42,604 nt of DNA, from the NCBI GenBank assembly GCA_947246475.1, contig CAMXSH010000017.1, positions 1-42,604 on the forward strand. Direction: 5' to 3'. The stretch's first letter is position 1, and every line of letters starts with the position of its first letter. This stretch comes from an uncultured Roseburia sp. (lineage in GTDB: Bacteria > Bacillota > Clostridia > Lachnospirales > Lachnospiraceae). The notes below the pieces were generated by a model. The model made no database searches and was not told the DNA's origin. It saw nothing but the letters and a program-made list of their open reading frames with translations. A program made the translations under genes and the position numbers. Below are positions 1-8,306 of the stretch, one piece after another.

Positions 1-1
1 T

Positions 2-73
2 GATAAACAGGACATGGGAGAAATGAGTCTTGAACAAGTGGTTAATTTGGTAAAGAGAGGTGAGATAGAATGA
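2..73 (+). CDS. C-terminal tail of an unidentified protein (partial)
   Basis: The frame is open from the window edge to TGA at 71-73 and encodes 23 residues ending in ...VVNLVKRGEIE. The tail is too short to assign to a family. Its stop codon overlaps the ATG of the next small ORF (ATGA), which suggests translational coupling. The rest of the gene lies upstream of the window. Confidence 0.5.
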   Translation, partial: DKQDMGEMSLEQVVNLVKRGEIE

Positions 74-147
74 AAGCAGCAGTAGTTTTAATCGCAGATA
101 ACGATGCAGAAAATTATGGTATAAAATTGATGCTGGAATGTTTATAA
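70..147 (+). CDS. Tiny ORF, possible 5' remnant of a truncated gene
   Basis: This is a 25-codon ORF beginning MKAAVVLIADNDAENYG. It starts inside the stop codon of the preceding gene (ATGA) and has GAGAGGTGAG just upstream as a plausible ribosome binding site. It looks like the first beta-strand of a larger globular protein that stops early at TAA 145-147. The downstream sequence to about 215 has further stops in all plus frames. It may be the surviving 5' end of a gene cut off by deletion. I vaguely associate this N-terminus with 2'-5' RNA-ligase-like (2H) proteins but cannot support that here. Confidence 0.3.
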   Translation: MKAAVVLIADNDAENYGIKLMLECL

Positions 148-242
148 AAATATGTTAAACTAATACAGTAGTTGGCGTTATTAGTCAATGGAATGAAAAG
201 ATAGCCGGCATAAAAATGTGCTGTGCTTTAGGGAGAAAAGTG

Positions 243-1319
243 ATGAATAATGTAGACAACGAACATTTTTCCATTCCTCTTCTGGACTGGTATGACAAAA
301 ATAAGCGTGACATGGTCTGGAGAGACCGGATGAATCCCTATTATACGTGGATCTCAGAGATCATGCTTCAGCAGACGCGCATCGAGGCGGCGACGGGATA
401 TTTTATCCGTTTTACCGAAGAGCTGCCGGATATCCAGAGCCTGGCACAGGTTCCAGAGGAACGGCTGATGAAACTCTGGGAAGGGCTTGGATATTATAAC
501 CGGGCGAGAAACCTAAAGAGGACAGCCCAGATCCTGGTGGAACAATATGATGGCAGGCTTCCGGCAGATTATGAGGCTCTTATGACACTGCCGGGGATCG
601 GTCCCTATACGGCGGGCGCTATTGCCTCTATTTCTTATGGGATTAAGGCACCAGCGGTGGATGGCAATGTACTCCGGGTGATAATGCGCTATCTCCGGTG
701 TGGTGATGATATTGCTAAAATGTCGGTAAGGCGACGGGTGGAACAAATGCTTCTTGATGTGATGCCGGAGAGGCCGGGGGATTTTAACCAGGCGGTCATG
801 GAACTCGGTGAGGTGGTCTGTATCCCTAATGGCGCTCCGCTCTGTGAAAAATGCCCGCTGATGGACAGCTGTCAGGCACGGGCGGCTGGCTGTCAGGAGG
901 AGTATCCGAAAAAAACAGAAAAGAAGCCAAGAAGGATGGAACACAGGACACTGCTGATTTATGAGCTGGACGGTTATATCGGGATCCAGAGGCGTCCCCA
1001 GAGCGGGCTTCTGGCAGGCTTGTATGAGTTCCCGGCTGTTCCGGAAAAGCTCACTATAAAAGGGGTCAGGGAACTGCTGGAAAAGCAGGGGATATTAAAT
1101 GCCAGAGTTAGCTCCATGGGGACTGCAAAACATATTTTTTCCCATGTGGAATGGCATATGAAGGGATTTCACGTGAAGCTGGAAAGGGCATTTGAGAGGC
1201 AGAAGCTTCCCCCCAGTGTGATCTTTGTCTCCAGGGATGAGCTGGCGCAAAACTATGCACTGCCGACGGCATTTCGTTTCTATCTAAAGCGGATCATAGA
1301 GGGAAAAAATGAAAAATGA
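243..1319 (+). CDS. mutY: A/G-specific adenine DNA glycosylase MutY
   Basis: Removes adenine mispaired with guanine or 8-oxoguanine (base-excision repair). The 358-residue protein has the MutY order. SEIMLQQT carries the catalytic Glu (residue 39), followed by helix-hairpin-helix LPGIGPYTAGAI with its Asp in VDGNV (D140). Next comes a four-cysteine Fe-S loop, then a C-terminal NUDIX-like 8-oxoG-recognition domain (around HIFSHVEWHM). The Fe-S loop reads C-X7-C-X2-C-X5-C, so its first gap is one residue longer than the classical X6. ATG 243 is preferred over the in-frame ATG 216 because GGGAG at 230-234 gives a proper ribosome binding site. It lies 10 nt before xth, so both genes probably share a transcript dedicated to oxidative base damage. 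Confidence 0.95.
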   Translation: MNNVDNEHFSIPLLDWYDKNKRDMVWRDRMNPYYTWISEIMLQQTRIEAATGYFIRFTEELPDIQSLAQVPEERLMKLWEGLGYYNRARNLKRTAQILVEQYDGRLPADYEALMTLPGIGPYTAGAIASISYGIKAPAVDGNVLRVIMRYLRCGDDIAKMSVRRRVEQMLLDVMPERPGDFNQAVMELGEVVCIPNGAPLCEKCPLMDSCQARAAGCQEEYPKKTEKKPRRMEHRTLLIYELDGYIGIQRRPQSGLLAGLYEFPAVPEKLTIKGVRELLEKQGILNARVSSMGTAKHIFSHVEWHMKGFHVKLERAFERQKLPPSVIFVSRDELAQNYALPTAFRFYLKRIIEGKNEK

Positions 1320-1329
1320 GGGCAAAAAA

Positions 1330-2088
1330 ATGAAAATTATATCTTGGAATGTCAATGGGCTGCGTGCCTGTGTGACAAAAGGATTTGTAGATTTTTTTAA
1401 AGAAGTGCAGGCAGATATTTTCTGCGTTCAGGAGACAAAGCTGCAGAGTGGGCAGATCGAACTGGAACTGGAAGGGTACCGCCAGTACTGGAACTATGCG
1501 GACAAAAAAGGATATTCAGGGACGGCGGTATTCACAAAAGAAGAGCCGCTTCAGGTGATGTACGGCATGGGGATTGACGAGCACGATCATGAAGGCAGGC
1601 TGATCACATTAGAATTTGAAGATTTTTATCTGGTCAATGGTTATATTCCCAATGCCCAGAGCGAGTTGAAACGTATTGATTACCGTATGAAATGGGAAGA
1701 TGATTTCCGAAACTATATCTGTGGGCTGGACCAGAAGAAACCGGTTATTTTCTGCGGGGACCTGAATGTGGCGCACCAGGAGATCGATCTGAAAAATCCG
1801 AAGAACAATCGTGGAAACGCTGGATTTTCAGATGAGGAGAGAGGGAAATTCACGGAGCTTCTGGCAGCTGGATTTGTGGATACATTTCGTTATTTTCATC
1901 CGGAACTGGAAGGCGCCTACACCTGGTGGAGTTACCGGTTCCGGGCGCGAGAAAAGGATGCCGGATGGCGCATCGATTATTTTCTTGCCTCGGAGCGGTT
2001 AAAAGACAGGCTGGTGGATGTTAAGATCCATAAGACGGTGATGGGATCGGATCACTGCCCGGTGGAGCTGGAGGTTCGGAGGGATTAG
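1330..2088 (+). CDS. xth: Exodeoxyribonuclease III / AP endonuclease
   Basis: Cleaves DNA 5' to abasic sites and has 3'-5' exonuclease activity. The 252-residue protein matches the EEP/ExoIII fold: N-terminal MKIISWNVNGLRA, metal-ligand Glu in QETKLQ, FCGDLNVAH in the centre, the WRIDYFLAS region, and the C-terminal catalytic GSDHCPVELEV. Start ATG 1330 is chosen because the family begins MKI(I)SWNVNG and GAGGG lies about 8 nt upstream. An earlier in-frame ATG at 1309 would overlap mutY. Pairing with mutY is functionally coherent: MutY leaves an abasic site that this enzyme nicks. Confidence 0.95.
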   Translation: MKIISWNVNGLRACVTKGFVDFFKEVQADIFCVQETKLQSGQIELELEGYRQYWNYADKKGYSGTAVFTKEEPLQVMYGMGIDEHDHEGRLITLEFEDFYLVNGYIPNAQSELKRIDYRMKWEDDFRNYICGLDQKKPVIFCGDLNVAHQEIDLKNPKNNRGNAGFSDEERGKFTELLAAGFVDTFRYFHPELEGAYTWWSYRFRAREKDAGWRIDYFLASERLKDRLVDVKIHKTVMGSDHCPVELEVRRD

Positions 2089-2108
2089 TGAAGTTGGATG
2101 AATCCCCG

Positions 2109-2144
2109 GTTTATACGTACAAACGACAGTTTTGGCGTATAAAC
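2109..2144 (+). terminator. Inverted repeat downstream of mutY-xth, probable weak terminator
   Basis: Perfect 9-bp arms GTTTATACG (2109-2117) and CGTATAAAC (2136-2144) enclose a smaller pairing CAAAC/GTTTTG. A T-rich stretch (TGATTTTATTTTTG) follows. The low-GC stem and the distance to the T-run make this a moderate call. It could instead be an operator-like palindrome. Confidence 0.4.
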
Positions 2145-2221
2145 AACACTTGATTTTATTTTTGCCTTGTGATAACATAACTATACAAGCAAGTAAACTT
2201 CTGCTGGGGGACAGCCAAAAG

Positions 2222-2822
2222 CTGAAACCGGTGATCAGTCTGGTGTTATATTATGGGACAGATGACTAGGATGCTCCCAGGTCACTCGTCGATTTGTTAG
2301 ACATACCTGAAGAATGGCGGAAAAAATTAGAACCATTGATCGCAGACCATCCTATACGGATCATTCATCTGGCTGCACAGGATGAAGAGACCCGTAAAAA
2401 GTACCAGAGTGATTTTCGACATATTGTAGATTATCTGGCATATGTCCGCAACAAAGAAAGACAAAAGCTGAAAGAATACATGGGAGATAAAAGGAGAAAG
2501 GTAGCTTATCCTATGGAATACCTGGATTTGATGCATGCCTTTACGAACGACAGCCGATATGAGAAAATAGCAGAGAATCTCCAGGAAAATAGAAAAGAGA
2601 GCGAGGAGATCAATATGTGCATTATGCTGGAAGAGAGTGGTATAGAGAAGGGCAGACGTGAGGAAATGTCACATGGTATCTGTGTGCTGGCAGGAACCTG
2701 CCACAATTTGGTGTATCTATTGCGGATACCATTAGCAGGGTAGCTGCTATTTTGAGCTGCCAGTAAATGAGGCAGAACTCGAAGTGAAAAAATATTGGGA
2801 GACTGGCACAGTTTTAAAATGA
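2222..2822 (+). pseudogene. Degraded Rpn/PD-(D/E)XK nuclease family 'transposase' C-terminal part
   Basis: Reading from 2222 gives LKPVISLVLYYGTDD, then TAG at 2267-2269 where the family normally has Trp, then DAPRSL and the conserved LDIPEEWRKKLEPL...RHIVDYLAYVRN segment. The frame is lost near 2680-2700. It resumes as QFGVSIADTISRVAAIL, and again as LPVNEAELEVKKYW ending at TGA 2820-2822. At least one nonsense change and two frameshifts are therefore visible. The catalytic N-terminal part is not recognisable upstream. These genes are numerous and mobile in Lachnospiraceae, so this is a decayed copy with no expected function. Confidence 0.75.
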
Positions 2823-3033
2823 TTAGAAATGATGAAGAATTTCAACAATTATTTTATGCCTGGCTGCCACAAAATACCTTTACAAATCTTATGTCACAAT
2901 TTATAATAAATCCGTAAATCATCATATTTTAGATGTATATACATGCTGGGTATGTGCCTGTGCAATGCCCTTCAAAAACTATTATACTTAAAAGAGCCAT
3001 GGAACGATAGTTCCCTGCAGAAATGAGGAAAAA

Positions 3034-4497
3034 ATGAAAAAGATCAGAACCAGATTTGCGCCGAGTCCAACGGGGCGTATGCATGTCGGAAATTTAAGAA
3101 CAGCACTCTATGCATACCTTATTGCAAAGCATGAAGGAGGAGATTTTCTTCTGCGGATCGAGGATACCGATCAGGAACGATTTGTAGAAGGGGCATTGGA
3201 ATTGATATATAAGACCATGAAGGAAGCCGGGCTGGAACACGATGAGGGACCAGATAAAGACGGCGGTTTTGGACCTTATGTCCAGAGTGAGCGGATGGAG
3301 ACAGGAATGTATCTGAAATATGCCAAAGAACTGGTTGAAAAGGGAGAGGCATATTACTGTTTCTGTACGAAAGACCGTCTGGACCAGCTTCACAAAGAGG
3401 CAGAGGAGCGGGGAGAGTCGGCGGTCAAATATGACAAGCACTGTCTGTCCCTTTCCCAGGAAGAAGTTGAAAAGCGGCTTGCTGCCGGCGAGCCCTATGT
3501 GATTCGCCAGAACAATCCGATAGAGGGAGAGACCGCCTTTGATGATGTGATCTATGGAAAAATAACAGCGCCCAATGAAGAGCTGGATGATATGGTGCTG
3601 ATCAAGGCAGACGGATATCCAACCTATAATTTTGCCAATGTGGTAGATGATCACCTTATGGAGATTACCCATGTGGTCCGCGGCAATGAATACCTGTCCA
3701 GTGCACCGAAGTACAACCGTCTTTACAAGGCATTCGGCTGGGACATTCCAGTTTATGTACACTGCCCCACCATTACAGACGAAAACCATAAAAAACTATC
3801 CAAAAGGAACGGTGCCTCTTCCTTTGAAGATTTAACCGAACTAGGATTTCTTCCGGAGGCCATCGTGAATTTTGTGGCTTTGCTGGGCTGGAGCCCTTTG
3901 GATGACCAGGAGATATTCAGCCTTCAGGAGTTGATCAATTCTTTTGACTTTACCCGCATCAGCAAATCGCCAGCGGTATTTGATATGGTGAAACTCCGCT
4001 GGATGAATGGCGAGTACATTAAGGCGATGGAAAATGAAGCCTACTATGAATATGCTCTTCCTGTCATTCGGGAAACTGTGAAGAAAGATCTGGACCTGAA
4101 AAAGATTGCGGATCTGGTCAAGACAAGGATTGAAGTGTTCCCGGATATTTCAGAGAAGATTGACTTTTTTGAAGAGCTTCCAGAGTATGATACTGCCATG
4201 TATACCCATAAGAAGATGAAGACCAATTCAGAGAATTCATTGGAGGTATTAAAGGAGCTTCTGCCACTGTATGAGGCACTGGAGGATTATTCCATCCCTG
4301 CCATTGAGAAAGTGGCGATGGATTATGTGGCGGAAAAAGGCTGTAAAAACGGACAGGCATTGTGGCCGTTGCGTACCGCTGTGTCAGGGAAGCAGATGAC
4401 ACCGGGCGGAGCTTATGAGATTATGGAGATTATTGGAAAGGATGAATCTCTTCGGAGAATCCGAAAGGGAATAGAATTACTGAATGGAGCTCAGTGA
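3034..4497 (+). CDS. gltX: Glutamyl-tRNA synthetase
   Basis: Charges tRNA-Glu with glutamate in the cytoplasm. The 487-residue protein has the class I signatures: [11 protein letters not shown] (HIGH-type motif) near the N-terminus and KLSKR (KMSKS-type) at residues 254-258. A CFC motif in [11 protein letters not shown] lies in the connective region, and an all-helical anticodon-binding C-terminus follows. The length is normal for the bacterial enzyme. GAGGA lies just before the ATG. A small GGAAC/GTTCC hairpin at 3002-3014 precedes the ribosome binding site, but the leader is too short for a T-box. The 3' end overlaps the next gene by 14 nt, so the helicase is translationally coupled to it. 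Confidence 0.97.
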   Translation: MKKIRTRFAPSPTGRMHVGNLRTALYAYLIAKHEGGDFLLRIEDTDQERFVEGALELIYKTMKEAGLEHDEGPDKDGGFGPYVQSERMETGMYLKYAKELVEKGEAYYCFCTKDRLDQLHKEAEERGESAVKYDKHCLSLSQEEVEKRLAAGEPYVIRQNNPIEGETAFDDVIYGKITAPNEELDDMVLIKADGYPTYNFANVVDDHLMEITHVVRGNEYLSSAPKYNRLYKAFGWDIPVYVHCPTITDENHKKLSKRNGASSFEDLTELGFLPEAIVNFVALLGWSPLDDQEIFSLQELINSFDFTRISKSPAVFDMVKLRWMNGEYIKAMENEAYYEYALPVIRETVKKDLDLKKIADLVKTRIEVFPDISEKIDFFEELPEYDTAMYTHKKMKTNSENSLEVLKELLPLYEALEDYSIPAIEKVAMDYVAEKGCKNGQALWPLRTAVSGKQMTPGGAYEIMEIIGKDESLRRIRKGIELLNGAQ

Positions 4498-6334
4498 GGA
4501 ACAGAAAAAAGCAGTAGAACACGGTGACGGCCCCATGATGGTCCTCGCCGGTCCGGGGGCAGGAAAAACTACGGTGATCACCCACCGGGTAAAATATTTA
4601 ATTGATAAACAGGGAGTGAATCCCGCACAAATCCTGGTGGTAACATTTTCTAAGGCTGCATCCCTGGAGATGAGAGAGCGGTTTGAAAAAAACACTGGAG
4701 CCAGACGTCTGCCTGTGCGCTTTGGGACCTTTCATTCCTTGTTTTTTCAAGTACTAAAAGCTGCCTACGGCTATTCGGCAAAGGACATACTTTCACCGAG
4801 ATTGAAGTATCGTTTTATGGAAGAGGCGCTTCTGGAGACAGAGTATGATGATATAGAAGATAAAAAAGAGTTTTTAGAGGAAATTGAGAAAGAGATCAGC
4901 CGGATCAAGGGAGAGGGGACTGATATCGAACACTATTATTCCGCCCTTTGCCCAGAAGACATATTCCGGCAGATTTACCGTGGCTACCAGAGCCGGGTAC
5001 AGAAAAACCATTGTCTGGATTTTGATGATATGGTGATGTATACTTATGAGCTGTTTCAGGCAAGACCTGACATACTGCAGAACTGGCAGAAACGGTTCCG
5101 CTACATACTGGTTGACGAATTTCAGGATATCAACCGGCTCCAGTATGCCAATATCAAGCTGCTGGCAATGCCGGAGAACAATCTTTTTATCGTAGGAGAT
5201 GACGATCAGTCGATCTATGGCTTCCGGGGAGCGAGGCCGGACATCATGCTTGCCTTTCCAAAAGAATTTAAAGAGTTCAAACAGGTGACTGTAGGTGGAA
5301 ACTACCGTTGTACCAGTCAGATTTTGACAGCAGCTTCTGCGCTTATTGGTAATAATCGAAAGCGGTATACTAAAAAATTAAAAGCTCATAAAGGGAAGGG
5401 AGACCGGGTGCACGTTACCCGGTACCCGGATACGACTGCCCAGACGCAGGGGATCACAGACAAGATCCAGGAATATATCCGGTCAGGAACAGATGTGGAT
5501 GAGATTTCTATTTTGTTTCGCACTGCCAGACAAATGAATGTATTTTCCAGAAAATTTATGGAATACAACATACCTTTTATTATGAAGGACAGTGTGCAGA
5601 ATCTTTTTGAGCACTGGGTGGCAAAGGATATTATCACCTATCTGCAGCTGGCACATGGAGACCGTTCCAGAGGGGCATTTTTAAAGATTGCCAACCGCCC
5701 CAGGCGATATCTGAGCAGGGCGGCATTTGATAAAGAATCCATTTCTTTTGCTGGTTTATATGAATATTACCGCGATAAACCTTATATGTGTGAGCGCATC
5801 AATACGCTCCAAAATGATTTGTTTGCCATGAAGCAGATGACGCCCTACAGCGCCATAGATTATTTGTATCACAGTATAGGATACCAGGAGTTTCTCAGCG
5901 AATATGCGGCGGAGCGGGGAGTAAATCCAAAGGATTGGGAAGAGATCCTGGATGAACTCAAAGAAGATGCCGCTGGTTATGAGACCGTAGGGGAATGGTT
6001 TGCCCATATCGAGGAATATGGACGACAACTGGAGGAGCGCCAAAAACTGACAGGTGGAAGATCTGAGCCGGAGGAAGAAAGACATGGGGTATCACTTATG
6101 ACTATGCACGGTTCCAAAGGACTGGAATTTGATGTGGTATTCATCCCCGACGTGAATGAAGGGATTGTGCCATACCAGAAGGCAGTTGAAGGCGGGCATG
6201 TTGAGGAGGAGCGGCGCCTGATGTATGTAGCGATGACCCGGGCGAGAGATCATCTGCACATTTCCTGCAGCAACAGACGGTTTCAGAAGGATATAGATCC
6301 GTCTCGTTTTCTGGAGGAGATCATTTCACACTAA
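4484..6334 (+). CDS. UvrD/Rep-family ATP-dependent DNA helicase
   Basis: Superfamily 1A DNA helicase of 616 residues. Visible motifs: Q-motif EEQKKAVEH, Walker A AGPGAGKT (residues 22-29), motif II DEFQD (211-215), motif [12 protein letters not shown], motif IV-like ILFRTARQM, motif [16 protein letters not shown], and motif [17 protein letters not shown]. It is about 100-150 residues shorter than PcrA/UvrD and lacks their long C-terminal tail, so it is probably an accessory UvrD-like helicase and not PcrA itself. The start overlaps gltX by 14 nt in another frame. Function in repair or recombination is inferred from the family only. Confidence 0.9.
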   Translation: MELSEEQKKAVEHGDGPMMVLAGPGAGKTTVITHRVKYLIDKQGVNPAQILVVTFSKAASLEMRERFEKNTGARRLPVRFGTFHSLFFQVLKAAYGYSAKDILSPRLKYRFMEEALLETEYDDIEDKKEFLEEIEKEISRIKGEGTDIEHYYSALCPEDIFRQIYRGYQSRVQKNHCLDFDDMVMYTYELFQARPDILQNWQKRFRYILVDEFQDINRLQYANIKLLAMPENNLFIVGDDDQSIYGFRGARPDIMLAFPKEFKEFKQVTVGGNYRCTSQILTAASALIGNNRKRYTKKLKAHKGKGDRVHVTRYPDTTAQTQGITDKIQEYIRSGTDVDEISILFRTARQMNVFSRKFMEYNIPFIMKDSVQNLFEHWVAKDIITYLQLAHGDRSRGAFLKIANRPRRYLSRAAFDKESISFAGLYEYYRDKPYMCERINTLQNDLFAMKQMTPYSAIDYLYHSIGYQEFLSEYAAERGVNPKDWEEILDELKEDAAGYETVGEWFAHIEEYGRQLEERQKLTGGRSEPEEERHGVSLMTMHGSKGLEFDVVFIPDVNEGIVPYQKAVEGGHVEEERRLMYVAMTRARDHLHISCSNRRFQKDIDPSRFLEEIISH

Positions 6335-6385
6335 ACTGACATGCCGCTTAACGTTTAAAGCAGATAATTTTGTAAATTTTTCGGA

Positions 6386-6414
6386 TTGTAATATAGGACA
6401 CAATGTACTATAAT
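6386..6414 (+). promoter_or_regulatory. Sigma-A-type promoter for the FGGY kinase gene
   Basis: TTGTAA at 6386-6391 (4/6 match to TTGACA) and a perfect TATAAT at 6409-6414 are separated by 17 bp. They lie about 95 bp upstream of the kinase ATG, leaving a 5' UTR of about 85-90 nt. Confidence 0.65.
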
Positions 6415-6508
6415 AAATGAAGATACTGGGAGCAGGGATTATGCCCCAAAGATATAGTAAATGACGGTGATCATCAGGTCATTTGTTAAGATTAGGAGGA
6501 TGTATTTC

Positions 6509-8116
6509 ATGGGAATTGCGAAGACAGAAGCAAAGGCAGCGATTGAAGCAGGAAAAACTGCACTAGGGATCGAATTTGGATCTACCCGGATCAAGGCAGT
6601 GCTGGTGGGTGAGGACAACGCACCGATCGCATCGGGAAGCCATGACTGGGAAAACCGTCTGGAAAATGGTATCTGGACCTATACACTGGAAGATATCTGG
6701 ACCGGGCTTCAGGATAGTTATACGAAGATGGCTCAGGAAGTTAAAGATCAGTATGATGTAACTCTGACGAAGATCGGAGCCATCGGTTTTAGTGCCATGA
6801 TGCACGGATATATGGCATTTGACCAGAAGGGTGAGCTGCTTGTACCCTTCCGTACATGGAGAAATACCATTACGGCGGAGGCATCAGAGAAGCTGACAAA
6901 GTTATTTAACTTTAATATCCCGCAGAGATGGAGTATCTCCCATCTGTATCAGGCGATTCTGAATGGAGAGGACCATGTTAAGGATATCGTGTTCCAGACT
7001 ACTCTCGCCGGATATATCCACTGGAAGCTGACAGGAGAACAGGTTCTGGGTATCGGAGAGGCATCCGGGATGTTTCCTATCGACAGCAATACAAAAGACT
7101 TTGACCGTGATATGATACATAAATTCAATGAGACGATAGCTGACAAAGGATTTTCATGGAAGCTGGAGGATATTCTTCCGAAAGTGCTCGTAGCAGGAGA
7201 AGCGGCGGGAACGCTGACAGAAGAGGGCGCAGGTCTTCTGGATGTGTCCGGAAACCTACAGGCAGGAATTCCGCTTTGTCCACCAGAAGGTGATGCGGGA
7301 ACCGGCATGACGGCTACAAATAGTGTTGCGGTGAGAACGGGAAATGTGTCTGCTGGAACCTCTGTCTTTGCCATGATCGTGCTGGAGAAAGCATTATCTA
7401 AGGTATATGAGGAGATTGATCTGGTGACGACACCGACAGGAGAACCAGTGGGAATGGTTCACTGCAACAACTGTACTTCTGATCTGAATGCCTGGGTTAA
7501 TATATTCAAAGAATTTGCGGAGGCTTTTGGAATCAAAGCGGATATGGACCAGTTGTTTGGGACCCTTTATAATAAGGCACTGGAAGGTGATGCTGACGGC
7601 GGCGGACTGCTTGCTTACAACTATTTTTCCGGTGAGCACATTACGGGATTTGAGCAGGGGCGTCCGATGATCGTGAGAACCCCTGACAGTAAGTTCAATC
7701 TGGCGAATTTTATGCGTGTGAACCTATTTACATCACTGGGGGCACTTAAGGTCGGACTGGATATCCTGTTAAAGGAAGAGGGTGTTAAGCTGGATCGCAT
7801 TCTGGGACACGGAGGTCTCTTTAAGACTGAGGGGGTAGGCCAGAAAATCATGGCGGCAGCGATGAATGCGCCGGTGTCTGTTATGGAGACAGCAGGAGAA
7901 GGTGGAGCCTGGGGAATTGCTCTCCTGGCATCCTTTATGAAGAATAAGGCAGCAGACGAGACTCTGGACAATTATCTGGCAGAGAAGGTTTTTGCTGGAT
8001 ATAAGGGCGTGGAGATGTCGCCGGATGAAGCAGATGTAAAAGGCTTTGATGAATTTATTGTGAGGTATAAGGCTGGTCTGCCAATCGAGCGGGCAGCTGT
8101 GGAGAATCTGCAGTAA
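6509..8116 (+). CDS. FGGY-family carbohydrate kinase (xylulokinase-like)
   Basis: Phosphorylates a sugar or sugar acid with ATP; the exact substrate cannot be read from sequence. The 535-residue protein has an FGGY N-terminal ATPase lobe ([15 protein letters not shown] near residue 25, substrate-side [12 protein letters not shown]) and a C-terminal lobe with [15 protein letters not shown] and [19 protein letters not shown] 6509 is chosen because AGGAGG at 6494-6499 sits at ideal spacing; an upstream start at 6461 has no such site. The gene is monocistronic between its own promoter and terminator. No isomerase, epimerase or transporter lies next to it, so context does not reveal the sugar. Xylulose, ribulose or a related ketose are the usual options. 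Confidence 0.85.
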   Translation: MGIAKTEAKAAIEAGKTALGIEFGSTRIKAVLVGEDNAPIASGSHDWENRLENGIWTYTLEDIWTGLQDSYTKMAQEVKDQYDVTLTKIGAIGFSAMMHGYMAFDQKGELLVPFRTWRNTITAEASEKLTKLFNFNIPQRWSISHLYQAILNGEDHVKDIVFQTTLAGYIHWKLTGEQVLGIGEASGMFPIDSNTKDFDRDMIHKFNETIADKGFSWKLEDILPKVLVAGEAAGTLTEEGAGLLDVSGNLQAGIPLCPPEGDAGTGMTATNSVAVRTGNVSAGTSVFAMIVLEKALSKVYEEIDLVTTPTGEPVGMVHCNNCTSDLNAWVNIFKEFAEAFGIKADMDQLFGTLYNKALEGDADGGGLLAYNYFSGEHITGFEQGRPMIVRTPDSKFNLANFMRVNLFTSLGALKVGLDILLKEEGVKLDRILGHGGLFKTEGVGQKIMAAAMNAPVSVMETAGEGGAWGIALLASFMKNKAADETLDNYLAEKVFAGYKGVEMSPDEADVKGFDEFIVRYKAGLPIERAAVENLQ

Positions 8117-8138
8117 ATAATAATAGTTAAATAGCTTA

Positions 8139-8168
8139 GCTTGACGGCGCAAATTCGCGCCGCCAAGC
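8139..8168 (+). repeat. GC-rich 12-bp stem hairpin after the FGGY kinase
   Basis: Arms GCTTGACGGCGC (8139-8150) and GCGCCGCCAAGC (8157-8168) pair with one mismatch around a 6-nt loop. No T-run follows, so it is probably not itself a terminator. The right arm and the bases after it (CCGCCAAGCT, then AATAAC after a short gap) resemble the hairpin at 13338-13370. Confidence 0.6.
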
Positions 8169-8177
8169 TATAATAAC

Positions 8178-8209
8178 AAAGGTCAGATGAGGATTTGTCT
8201 GGCCTTTTT
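8178..8209 (+). terminator. Rho-independent terminator of the FGGY kinase gene
   Basis: The stem AAAGGTCAGA (8178-8187) pairs with TCTGGCCTTT (8198-8207) with one G-U pair. A T-run ends at 8209. Confidence 0.75.
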
Positions 8210-8213
8210 GCTT

Positions 8214-8279
8214 AGGGCGTGTCTGAAAACTCATTCCTATGTTCTGCACGCCCCAATTTGTAGTTTTCAGACACACCCT
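8214..8279 (+). repeat. 66-bp element with 18-bp terminal inverted repeats (MITE-like)
   Basis: Left end AGGGCGTGTCTGAAAACT (8214-8231) and right end AGTTTTCAGACACACCCT (8262-8279) are inverted copies with one mismatch, around a 30-bp core. There is no coding potential and no clear target-site duplication. It lies between the kinase terminator and the ygiQ ribosome binding site, so it would fold as a strong hairpin in the ygiQ 5' UTR. It is either a minimal palindromic mobile element or a fixed regulatory hairpin. Confidence 0.7.
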
Positions 8280-8306
8280 GGAAAGAGACGGATTGGAGAA
8301 AAAGAT

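Noticed and set aside
3001-3033. Possible T-box riboswitch upstream of gltX
   Set aside because: The region lacks the conserved T-box sequence and specifier stem; only a small GGAAC/GTTCC hairpin is present.
3094-3789. 231-codon minus-strand open frame inside gltX
   Set aside because: It lies entirely antisense to an unambiguous glutamyl-tRNA synthetase, has no family features and no supporting ribosome binding site.
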